From positions 248,001 through 312,000 of the forward strand of contig CAVUCL010000004.1 in NCBI GenBank assembly GCA_963740055.1: a DNA stretch of 64,000 nucleotides, read 5' to 3'. Under the pieces are notes generated by a model. The model was not told the DNA's origin and did no database searches. It worked only from the letters and a program-made list of their open reading frames with translations. This DNA is from WHSW01 sp963740055. Its GTDB lineage: Bacteria; Actinomycetota; Thermoleophilia; Solirubrobacterales; 70-9. How positions within the stretch are numbered: the first letter of the stretch is position 1; each line of letters opens with the position of its first letter. Shown one piece after another: positions 1 through 7,823 of this stretch. The position numbers were made by a program, and so were the translations under genes.

Positions 1-909
1 CACGGTCGGGAAGCCCGGCCGGCCGGCGGCCTGGCGGCTGAACGGCGTCGCCGGGGCGGCGAGCGCGTTCGAGAACGAGACCAGCTCGGCGAGCTCGGTC
101 GAGGCGAGGCGGTACCCGCCCGGGCGCTGGCGGCCGGCGCCGGTGGCGATCCGCCGCCAGCGGTCCCCCCCGACCCGCGTCCAGGCGTGCGGGCCGAGTC
201 CGACGCCGCCCTCCTTGAACAGTCGCAGGGTCGTGACCAGGCGACGGAAGGCGTCGACGGCGAGCACTCCCGGCTCCGGCGCGTCGTCGCCGGCGTCGGG
301 ACCGGGCTCGTCGATCCGGACCACGGCGAGAAAGGCGGGTTCCCAGGGCGAGACGCCGAGTCCCTCGGCGCTGCGCGCCTCGGCGGGGACCTCGACCGTG
401 TCGGCGCGAACGATCGATGCGGTCGCGAGGTCGACGCGAGCGACCGGCATCTGCAGGCCGCGCAGCGGGACGATGACCTCGATCTGGTCGTGATCGGCGT
501 CGCCGCCCGCCTGCAGCTCCTCGATCGCGGTCGCGAGCCGGTCGTCGTCGAGGGTGAAGTCGGTGCAGTCCATCCACAGCCGGCAGAGGAAGGCGAGCCC
601 GGCGAGCTCGGCGCGCTGGCGCGGCTCGGCGGGGACGCCGATCCCGATCTCGGCGAGATAGTCGCCGGCGATGCCGGCGGATTCGATCGCAGCGCAGGCG
701 GCGCCGAAGGAGTCGAGCCGGCGCAGCTCGCCGGCGTGATCGCGGACGAAGCGCTCGGTCAACGGCTCGTAGCGGCACAGCGGCGATCCGTCGCCGGGCT
801 CGCGGACCTCGTACGGGAGCTCCTCGCCGCCGGCGACCAGCCCGTGCAGGAGCTTGGCCGCGTCGCGGGCCATCGCGATCATCGCTTCGGAGACGACTAG
901 GTCACGCAT
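1..909 (-). CDS. Unknown protein, C-terminus cut by the window edge
   Basis: An open frame of 303 codons runs from an ATG at 909 off the left edge without a stop. The protein begins MRDLVVSEAMIAMARD and is acidic to neutral, with no signal peptide, membrane segment or motif that I recognise. An AAGG run lies about ten bases before the ATG. It is the last visible gene of a minus-strand series and starts 55 bases after the hxlR stop. A 24-bp palindrome sits between the two, so it may be regulated separately. On the plus strand this stretch has only an arginine- and glycine-rich shadow frame. I am confident that it is coding, but the function is unknown. Confidence 0.7.
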   Translation of the reverse strand, partial: MRDLVVSEAMIAMARDAAKLLHGLVAGGEELPYEVREPGDGSPLCRYEPLTERFVRDHAGELRRLDSFGAACAAIESAGIAGDYLAEIGIGVPAEPRQRAELAGLAFLCRLWMDCTDFTLDDDRLATAIEELQAGGDADHDQIEVIVPLRGLQMPVARVDLATASIVRADTVEVPAEARSAEGLGVSPWEPAFLAVVRIDEPGPDAGDDAPEPGVLAVDAFRRLVTTLRLFKEGGVGLGPHAWTRVGGDRWRRIATGAGRQRPGGYRLASTELAELVSFSNALAAPATPFSRQAAGRPGFPTV

Positions 910-943
910 GCCCGGGACCTTCGCCCGGCCGGGTGGCGCTCCT

Positions 944-967
944 CTAGTGCAAGCGCGCTTGCACTAG
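944..967. promoter_or_regulatory. Perfect 24-bp palindrome between hxlR and the unknown gene
   Basis: The half-site CTAGTGCAAGCG is followed directly by its reverse complement with no spacer. The palindrome contains the TAG stop of the HxlR gene and lies 35 bases before the start of the next minus-strand gene. The lack of a loop and of a T-run argues against a terminator. The shape fits an operator for a dimeric repressor, but no regulator can be assigned from sequence. Confidence 0.55.
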
Positions 968-1314
968 GCGATGATCGTCGCTCGCGCGCTCTTCTCGACA
1001 GCCGGACGGCTGAAGAGCCAGCGCTTGCCGTAGCTGCGCATGTCCTCGATCAGTGGCACCAGCGCCCGCCCCTTCTCGGTCAGCGTGTACTCGACCCGGG
1101 GCGGCACCTCGGGGAAGGTGTGACGCTTGACGATCCCGTGCTCCTCGAGCGCGCGCAGGCGCAGCGAGAGCGTTCGCGGGCTGATCCCGGCGAGCGAGCG
1201 CTCGAGCTCGCAGAAGCGGCGGTTCTCCTCGGCGAGGTCGCGGATCAGAAGCAGCGTCCACTTGCCCGAGATGATCTCGGCCGTGCGGCAGACTGGACAG
1301 GTTGGATCCGTCAT
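964..1314 (-). CDS. HxlR-family winged-helix transcriptional regulator
   Basis: This 116-residue protein has the typical HxlR length and layout. An N-terminal CPVC motif (residues 6-9) is followed by the conserved WTLLLIRDL helix. Next come the recognition region ISPRTLSLRLRALEEHGIV and the wing VEYTLTEKGRAL. HxlR proteins are small dimeric DNA-binding repressors or activators that often sense electrophiles or oxidants through an N-terminal cysteine, which is present here. The ATG at 1314 is the natural start. The inverted repeat in its own promoter suggests autoregulation. Its target may be the downstream unknown gene, but this is inference. Confidence 0.93.
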   Translation of the reverse strand: MTDPTCPVCRTAEIISGKWTLLLIRDLAEENRRFCELERSLAGISPRTLSLRLRALEEHGIVKRHTFPEVPPRVEYTLTEKGRALVPLIEDMRSYGKRWLFSRPAVEKSARATIIA

Positions 1315-1386
1315 CGGAGCCTTCGCGAAAAAAGGGCCGCAGAGAGGGGGAATTGGAACGCGGAGTCCCTCCGGCCCGCGGGGGCA

Positions 1387-1414
1387 AGTATAGCTCAGCG
1401 CTATACGAACTGAA
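1387..1414 (-). promoter_or_regulatory. hxlR promoter with inverted-repeat operator
   Basis: Read on the minus strand there is a -35-like TTCAGT (1414-1409), a 16-base spacer and a perfect TATACT -10 (1392-1387). An inverted repeat GTATAGC-n5-GCTATAC (1388-1406) covers the spacer and the -10 box. GTATA-type arms with a short spacer match the general pattern of HxlR operators, so self-repression is likely but unproven. Confidence 0.6.
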
Positions 1415-1422
1415 GTACGTCG

Positions 1423-2649
1423 CTAGCTCGGGGAGCCGGCGGCTGGCGCGGGCGCCGAGGGGGGCGACGGAGGCGCGGGCGCCACCGAAGGGGCGGGCGC
1501 GGGCGCCGGCGGCGCGACCGCCGGGGTCGGCTCGGGCTCGGCGGCCATCACCTGTTCGATCCCGGAGGCGCGCTGGCCGCGCGCCTCGAGCATGAGCTTG
1601 AAGTCGTGCGGGCTGGAGGCGTACTCGAACGCGGTCTCCTCCTCGATGTTGCCCTCCAGCACCTGCTTCAGCAGGGCCTGGTCGAAGGTCTGCATCCCGT
1701 AGTACTCGCCCTCGGCGATCACCTCGGTCAGGCGCCCGGTCTCCTGCGGGTTCAGGATCAGGTCCTGCACCCGGCCGGTCGAGATCAGCACCTCGCAGAC
1801 GGCGGCTCGGCCCTCGCCGCCGGCGCGCTTGACCAGACGCTGGCCGACCGCGCCGCGCAGGGTCGCGGCGAGCATCACCCGCGCCTGCTGCTGCAGGTGC
1901 GGCGGGAAGAAGTCGATGATCCGGTTAACGGTCTCGGTCGCGTCGAGCGTGTGCAGGGTCGAGAGCACGAGGTGACCGGTCTCGGCGGCGGCGAGCGCGG
2001 TGCGGACCGTCTCCTCGTCACGCATCTCCCCGATCAGGATCACATCCGGGTCCTGGCGCAGGACGCGCCGCATCGCGCGGGCGAAGCTCTCCGTGTCGGG
2101 GCCGACCTCGCGCTGGTTGATGATCGAGAGCTTGTCGTGGTGCAGGTACTCGATCGGGTCCTCGAGCGTGATGATGTGGCGGGCGCGGCTCGAGTTGATG
2201 AAGTCGACCATCGCCGCCAGCGTCGTCGACTTGCCCGATCCGGTGGTCCCCGTGAGCAGGATGATCCCGCGCTGCTCGTCGGCGAGCTGGCGGATCACCG
2301 GCGGTAGCTGGAGGTCGTCGATCGAGCGCACCTGGTACGGGATCGCGCGGCAGACGATCGAGATCGTCCCGCGCTGGCGGAAGGCGTTGACGCGAAAGCG
2401 GGAGACGCCCGCGATCGAGTAGGCGAAGTCGACCTCCCCGCAGTTGTCGAAGTCCTGCATGTGCTCGGGGTCGGAGAGGATCGACGCGAGGGCACGCTCG
2501 GTGTCCTCCGCCGTCAGCGGCTCAGTGCCGGGGATCGGCTTCAGGTCGCCATGGACTCGCGTGATCGGCGGCGAGGCGACCTTCAGATGAAGGTCGGAGC
2601 CCTCGGTCTCGACCAGGGTGCGCAGCGCTGCGTCGATGTCGAACATCAC
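1423..2649 (-). CDS. pilT: Type IV pilus retraction ATPase PilT
   Basis: This 408-residue GspE/PilT-type secretion ATPase works in the cytoplasm at the base of type IV pili, where it drives pilus retraction. The Walker A motif GTTGSGKSTT is at residues 134-143, the Asp box TLEDPIE at 161-167, the Walker B region ILIGEMRDEE near 204-213 and the His box TGHLVLSTLHT near 224-234. The PilT-like N-terminal domain LVETEGSDLHLKV is present. The last 40 or so residues are an Ala/Pro-rich tail not found in classical PilT. Either the GTG at 2649 or the ATG at 2646 could be the start. No other pilus gene is in the window, so it is an orphan here. Confidence 0.95.
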   Translation of the reverse strand: MMFDIDAALRTLVETEGSDLHLKVASPPITRVHGDLKPIPGTEPLTAEDTERALASILSDPEHMQDFDNCGEVDFAYSIAGVSRFRVNAFRQRGTISIVCRAIPYQVRSIDDLQLPPVIRQLADEQRGIILLTGTTGSGKSTTLAAMVDFINSSRARHIITLEDPIEYLHHDKLSIINQREVGPDTESFARAMRRVLRQDPDVILIGEMRDEETVRTALAAAETGHLVLSTLHTLDATETVNRIIDFFPPHLQQQARVMLAATLRGAVGQRLVKRAGGEGRAAVCEVLISTGRVQDLILNPQETGRLTEVIAEGEYYGMQTFDQALLKQVLEGNIEEETAFEYASSPHDFKLMLEARGQRASGIEQVMAAEPEPTPAVAPPAPAPAPSVAPAPPSPPSAPAPAAGSPS

Positions 2650-2706
2650 GACCTCTATCGGGCGCCGGGCGCCGGGGCTTGAGCGCCGTTTTTATCTTCG
2701 CGCGGC

Positions 2707-4317
2707 CTAGCGGCTTGGGCGTGAGGGCGGCGGGATCCGCGGCTCGAGCAGGCAGGGGTCGCCGGCGCACGCGCGCAGCGCTGCGAGCGCGTCGGCGAGT
2801 GCCCGCCGCGGCGCCGCGTAGACCCCGCCCCGGTGGCGGCTGCTGAGCTGGTAGGGGTCGCGCTTGAGGTCATAGAGCTCGCGGTCGACGCGCTCCCCGG
2901 CCCCGATCGGCGCCGGCCGGCCCTCCTCGACGCTCGCGAAGCGGGCGTCGTAGCGCTCGAAGTAGGCGTAGCGCCTGGTGCGCACGCCGATGAACGAGCG
3001 CCCGACGGCGCCCGTCGCGGTCGCCCGCGGGGGGCGCTTGGCCTCGATCAGGATCGCCCGGCGCGGGCGCGGATCGCCCTCGACCCCGGCGAGGAGCGAG
3101 CGCCCGTCCTGCAGCCGGGCGGACGCGGGCGGCGGCGAGACTCCGGTCAGCCCGAGGATCGTCGGCACCAGATCGACGTCGCCGGCCGGCTCGGCGACCT
3201 CGGTCCGCGGCGCGATCCCGGGGCCGCGGATCAGCATCGGGAGGCGGATCGCCTCCTCGTACGGCTGCACCTTGCCGCCGCGGATCCGGTGCTCGCCGTG
3301 CATGAGCCCGTTGTCGGAGGTGAAGATGACGTAGGTGTCGCCGCTCGCGCCCGCCGCCTCCAGCGCCGCGTCGACCTGCGCCACGCCCTCGTCGACAGCG
3401 AGCAGGCTGGCGAGCTCGCAGCGGTAGCGACCGGCGATCTCGCGCCGCTCGCGGCGGAAGATCCGCCTCCCCTTGCGGACGATCGCCGGCTTGTCGGAGA
3501 TGTCGCGCTCGCCGAACGAGGGCGGGCGCGGGAACTTGCGCTCGCGAAAGGCCTCGGCGTGTCGCGGCGCCGGCTTCGCCCGCGCGGTCTCGAAGTCGAA
3601 CGGCTGCGGGCTCGCGCAGCGGGTGCCCGCGGCGTCGGGGCGGCCCCGGCCCCAGTGCGGGGCGGTGTAGGAGAGGTGGAGGAAGAACGGGTCCGGGTCG
3701 GCGGCGTGCTCGGCGATGAACGGGAGCGCGTACTCGCGGGTGAGCACGTCGCTCTGGTAGTCGGAGTCGGCCTCGCCGTAGCCGGTGAGCCCGCCGGCCG
3801 AGTCGGCGAGCGAGTAGTTGTAGTAGCTGGTCACGGTCGCCGGGACGAGGCCGTGCCAGCGATCCCATCCGGGCGGGGGCTCGACGCCGGGATAGTTGTG
3901 GATCCACTTGCCGGCGAGCATCGTGTCGTAGCCGGCGGCGTCGAGCCACGCCGGCAGCACGCGCTCGGGCTCGCGCAGGTTCTCATAGCCGCCGCCGCTG
4001 GCCGGCTGGTTGTCGATCACGCCGTGGTTGTGTGGGTACTGGCCGGTGATCCAGGTCGCCCGCGCCGGGCAGCAGAGCGGAAACGAGGCGAAGTAGCGCT
4101 CGAACGAGGCGCCGCGGTCGCCGACCAGCTCCCGGGTCCGCTTCATCACCCGCAGCGAGTCGGCGGTCTGGTCGTCGGTCGTGATCAGGACCACGTTCGG
4201 CCTCGCCGCGATCCCGGCGGCCGCCCGCTCCCCCGCCCCGACCGCGAGCCCGCCGCCGAGCACGGCGCCCGCGGCCAGGGCCGCGACCGCGATCCGCTTG
4301 CGCGCGCTCGTGCTCAC
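2707..4317 (-). CDS. Secreted sulfatase (arylsulfatase / GlcNAc-6-sulfatase type)
   Basis: This 536-residue sulfatase hydrolyses sulfate esters, probably outside the membrane. The chosen GTG at 4317 gives a basic n-region (STSARKR), a hydrophobic Ala/Gly stretch to about residue 28 and then the enzyme. The metal-binding DDQ is at 48-50. The active-site signature CCPAR at 82-86 is the C-x-P-x-R type, in which the first Cys must become formylglycine. Later sulfatase blocks are SDNGLMHGEH and a PYEEAIRLPMLIRGPG-like segment. It lies 43 bases downstream of a second sulfatase with the same blocks, so the pair looks like a tandem duplication. The substrate is unknown; glycosaminoglycan or aryl sulfates are both possible. 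Confidence 0.9.
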   Translation of the reverse strand: MSTSARKRIAVAALAAGAVLGGGLAVGAGERAAAGIAARPNVVLITTDDQTADSLRVMKRTRELVGDRGASFERYFASFPLCCPARATWITGQYPHNHGVIDNQPASGGGYENLREPERVLPAWLDAAGYDTMLAGKWIHNYPGVEPPPGWDRWHGLVPATVTSYYNYSLADSAGGLTGYGEADSDYQSDVLTREYALPFIAEHAADPDPFFLHLSYTAPHWGRGRPDAAGTRCASPQPFDFETARAKPAPRHAEAFRERKFPRPPSFGERDISDKPAIVRKGRRIFRRERREIAGRYRCELASLLAVDEGVAQVDAALEAAGASGDTYVIFTSDNGLMHGEHRIRGGKVQPYEEAIRLPMLIRGPGIAPRTEVAEPAGDVDLVPTILGLTGVSPPPASARLQDGRSLLAGVEGDPRPRRAILIEAKRPPRATATGAVGRSFIGVRTRRYAYFERYDARFASVEEGRPAPIGAGERVDRELYDLKRDPYQLSSRHRGGVYAAPRRALADALAALRACAGDPCLLEPRIPPPSRPSR

Positions 4318-4360
4318 GACCTTCCCAACATCCCGCGGGCCCCAAGGTAGCGGGGGGTGG

Positions 4361-5962
4361 TCAACCCGAGGGGCCCGCGACCCGGGCGGCGAGCGCGCAG
4401 GTCGGCCCCGAGCAGCGCTCGAGCTCGGCGGTGAGCTCGGCGAGCCGGCGCCGGGTCCCGGCGTAGCGAGGATCGCGGGCGCGGCTGCGGAGCTGGAACG
4501 GATCCCGGCGCAGGTCGTAGAGCTCGGCGTCGGTCGTCCGCCCGGCGCCGATCGGGGCGTCGATCCCCTCGGCCCTCGAGGCATAGGAGGCGCGCCGGTA
4601 CTCGAAGTAGGCGTAGCGGGAGGTCCGGGCCCCGACGTAGGAACGGACCTTGAACGCGCGCCGCGAGCGCGCGACGCTGCCGCGGCCCTCGATCAGGATC
4701 GCGCGGTCGGCGGCCGCCTCGGCGCCACCGAGCACGCCGGCGAGCGAGGTGCCGTCGACCGGCCGGGCGAGCTCGTCGGGCACGGTGGCGCCGGCGAGAT
4801 CGAGGATCGTCGGCGCCGTGTCGACGTTGGCGACCGGCGCGCGCACCGTGCGCCCGGCGAGGATGCCCGGACCCCGGATCAGGAGCGGGACCTTGATCGC
4901 CTCCTCGTAGGGACGGTTCTTGCCGCGCCGGATCCGGTGCTCGCCGGCGAGCACCCCGTGGTCGGCGGTGAAGACGATCACCGTCTCGTCGAGCTGGTCG
5001 GTGGCGCGCAGCTGGTCGACGATCCCGGTGACCGCCTCGTCGAGCGCCAGCAGCGAGGCGAGCCCGCAGCGGTAGTCGCGCTCGACCCGCTCCAGGTCGC
5101 GCTCGCCGAGGCGCGGGCGGCGGCGCACGGAGGCGGGCTTGTCGGCGACGTCCGCCTCGTCGAAGGAGGGAGGGCGGGGGAGCTCCGCGCGGGCGAAGCG
5201 GCGCGCGTGGCGGGGCGCGGGGATCGCGCTCTGCACACCCTGGCGCGAGCTCGGCGGACCGGTCGAGCAGCGGCGCCCGGCGACGTCGTCGCGCCCGAGC
5301 CCGCTGTGGGGCGGGTGGTAGGCGAGCCAGAGGAAGAACGGGTCGGGGTCGATCGAGTGCTCGGTGATGAACGGCAGCGCGTACTCGCGGGTGATCGCGT
5401 CGGTCTGGTAGTCGGCCGCGGCGGTGCCGAAGTGGCGCGGCTCGCGGCCGGAGCGAAAGACGCTGTAGTCATAGAACGAGGAGAGCCCGTCGCCGCCGGC
5501 GCCGACCAGCCCCGACCACATGTCCCAGCCGGGCGGCGGGCGCCGCGGGGTGCGGAGCCCGTTCAGCCACTTGCCGGCGAAGCCGGTGTCGTAGCCGCCC
5601 GCCTGCAGCCAGGCGGCGAGATTGCGCTCCGGGTCGAGCAGCGAGCGATAGCCGCCGCCGCTGGCCGGGTTGTTGCCCGTCGCGCCGTGGTTGTGGGCGT
5701 ACTGGCCGGTGAGCAGGGTCGCGCGCGACGGGCAGCAGAGCGGATAGCTGGCGAACGCGTTTCGAAACTCGGTCCCCCGCCCCCCGATCAGCTTCCGCAC
5801 TCCCGGCAGCGCCCGCATCATCTGCGGCCCCTGGTCGTCGGACATGACGACGACGAAGTTCGGCCGCGCCGGATCGCCGACCTGCCCCACCCCACGCTCG
5901 CTGGCAAGCCCGAACCCGAGCGCCGCGGCGAGCAGCGCTGAAAACGCGAGCCGCCCGGTCAG
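4361..5962 (-). CDS. Secreted sulfatase, apparent CTG start overlapping rpoD
   Basis: This is a 533-residue paralogue of the neighbouring sulfatase. It has the metal-binding SDDQ (41-44), the formylglycine signature CCPSR (76-80), HGVLAGEHRIRRG and the PYEEAIKVPLLIRGPG block. If translation began at the first ordinary start codon, a GTG at 5890, the protein would lack a signal peptide. Extending upstream in frame gives a fine one (TGRLAFSALLAAALGFGLAS), and the only plausible start there is a CTG at 5962 that overlaps the rpoD TGA stop as CTGA. It is therefore probably translated by coupling to rpoD. The enzyme family is certain; the start codon is inferred. Confidence 0.9.
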   Translation of the reverse strand: MTGRLAFSALLAAALGFGLASERGVGQVGDPARPNFVVVMSDDQGPQMMRALPGVRKLIGGRGTEFRNAFASYPLCCPSRATLLTGQYAHNHGATGNNPASGGGYRSLLDPERNLAAWLQAGGYDTGFAGKWLNGLRTPRRPPPGWDMWSGLVGAGGDGLSSFYDYSVFRSGREPRHFGTAAADYQTDAITREYALPFITEHSIDPDPFFLWLAYHPPHSGLGRDDVAGRRCSTGPPSSRQGVQSAIPAPRHARRFARAELPRPPSFDEADVADKPASVRRRPRLGERDLERVERDYRCGLASLLALDEAVTGIVDQLRATDQLDETVIVFTADHGVLAGEHRIRRGKNRPYEEAIKVPLLIRGPGILAGRTVRAPVANVDTAPTILDLAGATVPDELARPVDGTSLAGVLGGAEAAADRAILIEGRGSVARSRRAFKVRSYVGARTSRYAYFEYRRASYASRAEGIDAPIGAGRTTDAELYDLRRDPFQLRSRARDPRYAGTRRRLAELTAELERCSGPTCALAARVAGPSG

Positions 5963-7062
5963 GCGACTTCGCGCAGCTTTTGAGCTTCAGCCAGTGACTG
6001 GAGCTTCTTCAGGGACTGATTCTCGATCTGGCGGATGCGCTCTCGGGTGACGTTGAACGTACGCCCGACCTCGTCCAGGGTCCGCGGGTGCTCGCCGCCG
6101 AGCCCGTAGCGCAGCTCGAGCACGCGCCGCTCGCGGTAGGAGAGGTTCTCGAGGGCCTCGCGCAGCGCCTCCTTGGTCAGCAGGTCGGCGGCGCGCTCGA
6201 ACGGCGACTCGGCCTTCTCGTCGGCGATGAACTGCCCGAACTCGGACTCCTCCTCGTCGCCGACCGGCTTCTCGAGCGACACCGGCGCCTGCGCCGAGCG
6301 CTTGATCTGGTCGACCTCCTCGGGATCGATCCCGGTGACCTCGGCGATCTCGTCCGGGGTCGGCTCGCGCCCGAGCTCGGTGACCAGCTTGCGCTCCGCG
6401 CGCCCGATCTTGTTCAGCTTCTCGACCACGTGCACCGGGATCCGGATCGTGCGCGCCTTGTCGGCGAGCGCACGGGCGATCGCCTGGCGGATCCACCAGG
6501 TCGCGTAGGTCGAGAACTTGAAGCCCTTGCGGTAGTCGAACTTCTCCGCCGCGCGGACGAGCCCGAGCGTGCCCTCCTGGATCAGGTCGAGGAACGGCAG
6601 GCCCTGGTTGCGGTAGTTCTTCGCGATCGAGACGACCAGGCGGAGGTTGGACTCGACCATCTTCTGCTTCGCGTCGAGGTCGCCGCGCTCGATCCGCTTC
6701 GCCAGGTCGACCTCCTCCTGGGCGGTGAGCAGCCTGACCTTGCCGATGTCCTTGAGGAACAGCTGCAGCGAGTCGGTGGTCATGTCCGGCTTCAGGTCGA
6801 GCGCCGTCTTCTGGCGGCGCTTGCCGCGCTTGGGCTCGGCGCGCTCGGCGTCGGGCGACGCCTTCTGCGCCGGGTCGACGTCGTCGACCATCTCGACGCC
6901 CTGACCCTCGAGGTAGCCGTAGAGCTCTTCGATCTCGCCCTCGTCGACGTCGACCTCGGCCAGGGCCTGCGCGACCTCGCCGTAGGCGATCACGCCTTCG
7001 GCCTGGCCCTTGGTGACCAGGTTCTTGACCTCTTCGAGCTCCTGGAGTTCCGCGATCAGCAT
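5959..7062 (-). CDS. rpoD: Principal RNA polymerase sigma factor RpoD/SigA
   Basis: This 367-residue primary sigma-70 factor directs housekeeping transcription. A short acidic region 1.1-like N-terminus (to about 75) and a basic linker precede region 1.2 (LQLFLKDIGKVRLLTAQEE). Region 2 follows with DLIQEGTLGLVRAAEKFDY and the -10 reading segment FSTYATWWIRQAIARAL. Region 3 contains IRIPVHVVEKLNK. Region 4 has the helix-turn-helix TLDEVGRTFNVTRERIRQIE, close to the C-terminus. An ATG at 7062 follows a strong AGAGAGGAAG ribosome site. Upstream is a good sigma-70 promoter with a leader of about 200 bases. The stop overlaps the sulfatase start. Confidence 0.98.
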   Translation of the reverse strand: MLIAELQELEEVKNLVTKGQAEGVIAYGEVAQALAEVDVDEGEIEELYGYLEGQGVEMVDDVDPAQKASPDAERAEPKRGKRRQKTALDLKPDMTTDSLQLFLKDIGKVRLLTAQEEVDLAKRIERGDLDAKQKMVESNLRLVVSIAKNYRNQGLPFLDLIQEGTLGLVRAAEKFDYRKGFKFSTYATWWIRQAIARALADKARTIRIPVHVVEKLNKIGRAERKLVTELGREPTPDEIAEVTGIDPEEVDQIKRSAQAPVSLEKPVGDEEESEFGQFIADEKAESPFERAADLLTKEALREALENLSYRERRVLELRYGLGGEHPRTLDEVGRTFNVTRERIRQIENQSLKKLQSLAEAQKLREVA

Positions 7063-7275
7063 CGGTTGGCTACGTCTTCCTCTCTGGTTCTGTTGCTTTG
7101 AAAATCTGTCTCGCCGGCCTCGTGCCGGACGCCGGCTCTGATATCGGACGCTGCCGTCGACGCCGATAGTTGCCTACGCAGCTCAAGCGCCGCCTAAATG
7201 CGGGCGCGGTTTCCCCGCCGCTCGCATGCTCGATGCCGCCGGCAATCGCCGAATTGCGCTGGTACGTGTGTTCGA

Positions 7276-7303
7276 ATCGTATCGCTATCTTTTCTGAAGT
7301 CAA
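7276..7303 (-). promoter_or_regulatory. Sigma-70 promoter of rpoD inside a 370-bp intergenic region
   Basis: On the minus strand TTGACT (7303-7298), a 16-base spacer and TACGAT (7281-7276) form a good housekeeping promoter. Transcription would start near 7269, giving a leader of about 205 bases before the rpoD ATG. The whole stretch 7063-7432 is less GC-rich than its surroundings. It separates rpoD from the plus-strand genes that start at 7433. I see no convincing RNA gene or protein in the rest of it. Confidence 0.6.
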
Positions 7304-7432
7304 GCGTGAATGCGCCATTTGCGGCGATTTCATGCGTACGCGAGCGCGTCCGGGCCTGCTCCAACACGCTACCCGAACCCGGTTACGAGCAATCGCAACG
7401 CGCGCGTCCGCCGATCTCGATGGAATACGTGC

Positions 7433-7823
7433 GTGAGCGACGATCGTCCAGGCGACGAGGGCGAGGCCGCGCAGGGCGGTGTGTTCGGAAACCTGCCCGG
7501 CTCGCGCCCGGGCACGCGCAGTCCGCGCCGCGCGGAGGCCTCCGCCGCGAAGGCGAAGCGGCAGCCGAAGCGGGCGGCCGAAGCCGAAGCCGAAGCCGAA
7601 GCCGGCTCCGAGAACGAAGCCGAAGCCCCCGCCGCGCGACCCCGAGCCGCCGGCCGGCGACGACGCCGAGACCGGGCCGGAGGCCGAGCGTCGCGACCCC
7701 GCCGCCGGGCTCGAGGATCTCGCCTGGGCCGGCGTCGCCGCCGCCGCGGAGGCGGCGACCCTGGGCGTCCGGCTCGCGGGCCGCGCGATCGACGCTCTGC
7801 GCGGCGGCACCGACCGGCGGTGA
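7433..7823 (+). pseudogene. Frameshifted basic, Pro/Lys/Ala-rich protein upstream of YihY
   Basis: The GTG at 7433 opens a plausible N-terminus containing GGVFGNLPGSRPGTRSPRR. The C-terminus lies in another frame and also looks real: AGLEDLAWAGVAAAAEAATL followed by RLAGRAIDALRG, ending at a TGA that overlaps the next gene as GTGA. The two halves must join somewhere around 7510-7600, near a hexanucleotide repeat. A fused protein of about 130 residues would have a Lys/Pro-rich middle and a possible amphipathic C-terminal helix. Its function is unknown. The frame change is either a sequencing indel or a real lesion. The coupling to YihY suggests co-translation. Confidence 0.55.
7578..7601. repeat. 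Four tandem copies of CCGAAG
   Basis: Four perfect hexamers encode PKPKPKPK in one frame and AEAEAEAE in another. A copy-number change would not alter the frame, since the unit is six bases. It does mark a slippage-prone tract next to the inferred frameshift. Confidence 0.8.

Noticed and set aside
187..900. A 237-codon plus-strand frame
   Set aside because: It is the shadow of the minus-strand gene at 1-909, which has balanced amino acid content and a better start.
7268..7290. A GTTCGAATC tract resembling a tRNA T-loop
   Set aside because: The flanking bases do not pair as a T-arm, and no acceptor or anticodon arm can be built.
7170..7436. An 88-codon open frame in the intergenic region
   Set aside because: It covers the rpoD promoter on the other strand, has no family features and no ribosome site; likely chance.
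7578..7601. CCGAAG tandem as a phase-variation switch
   Set aside because: A six-base unit cannot change the reading frame on expansion or loss.
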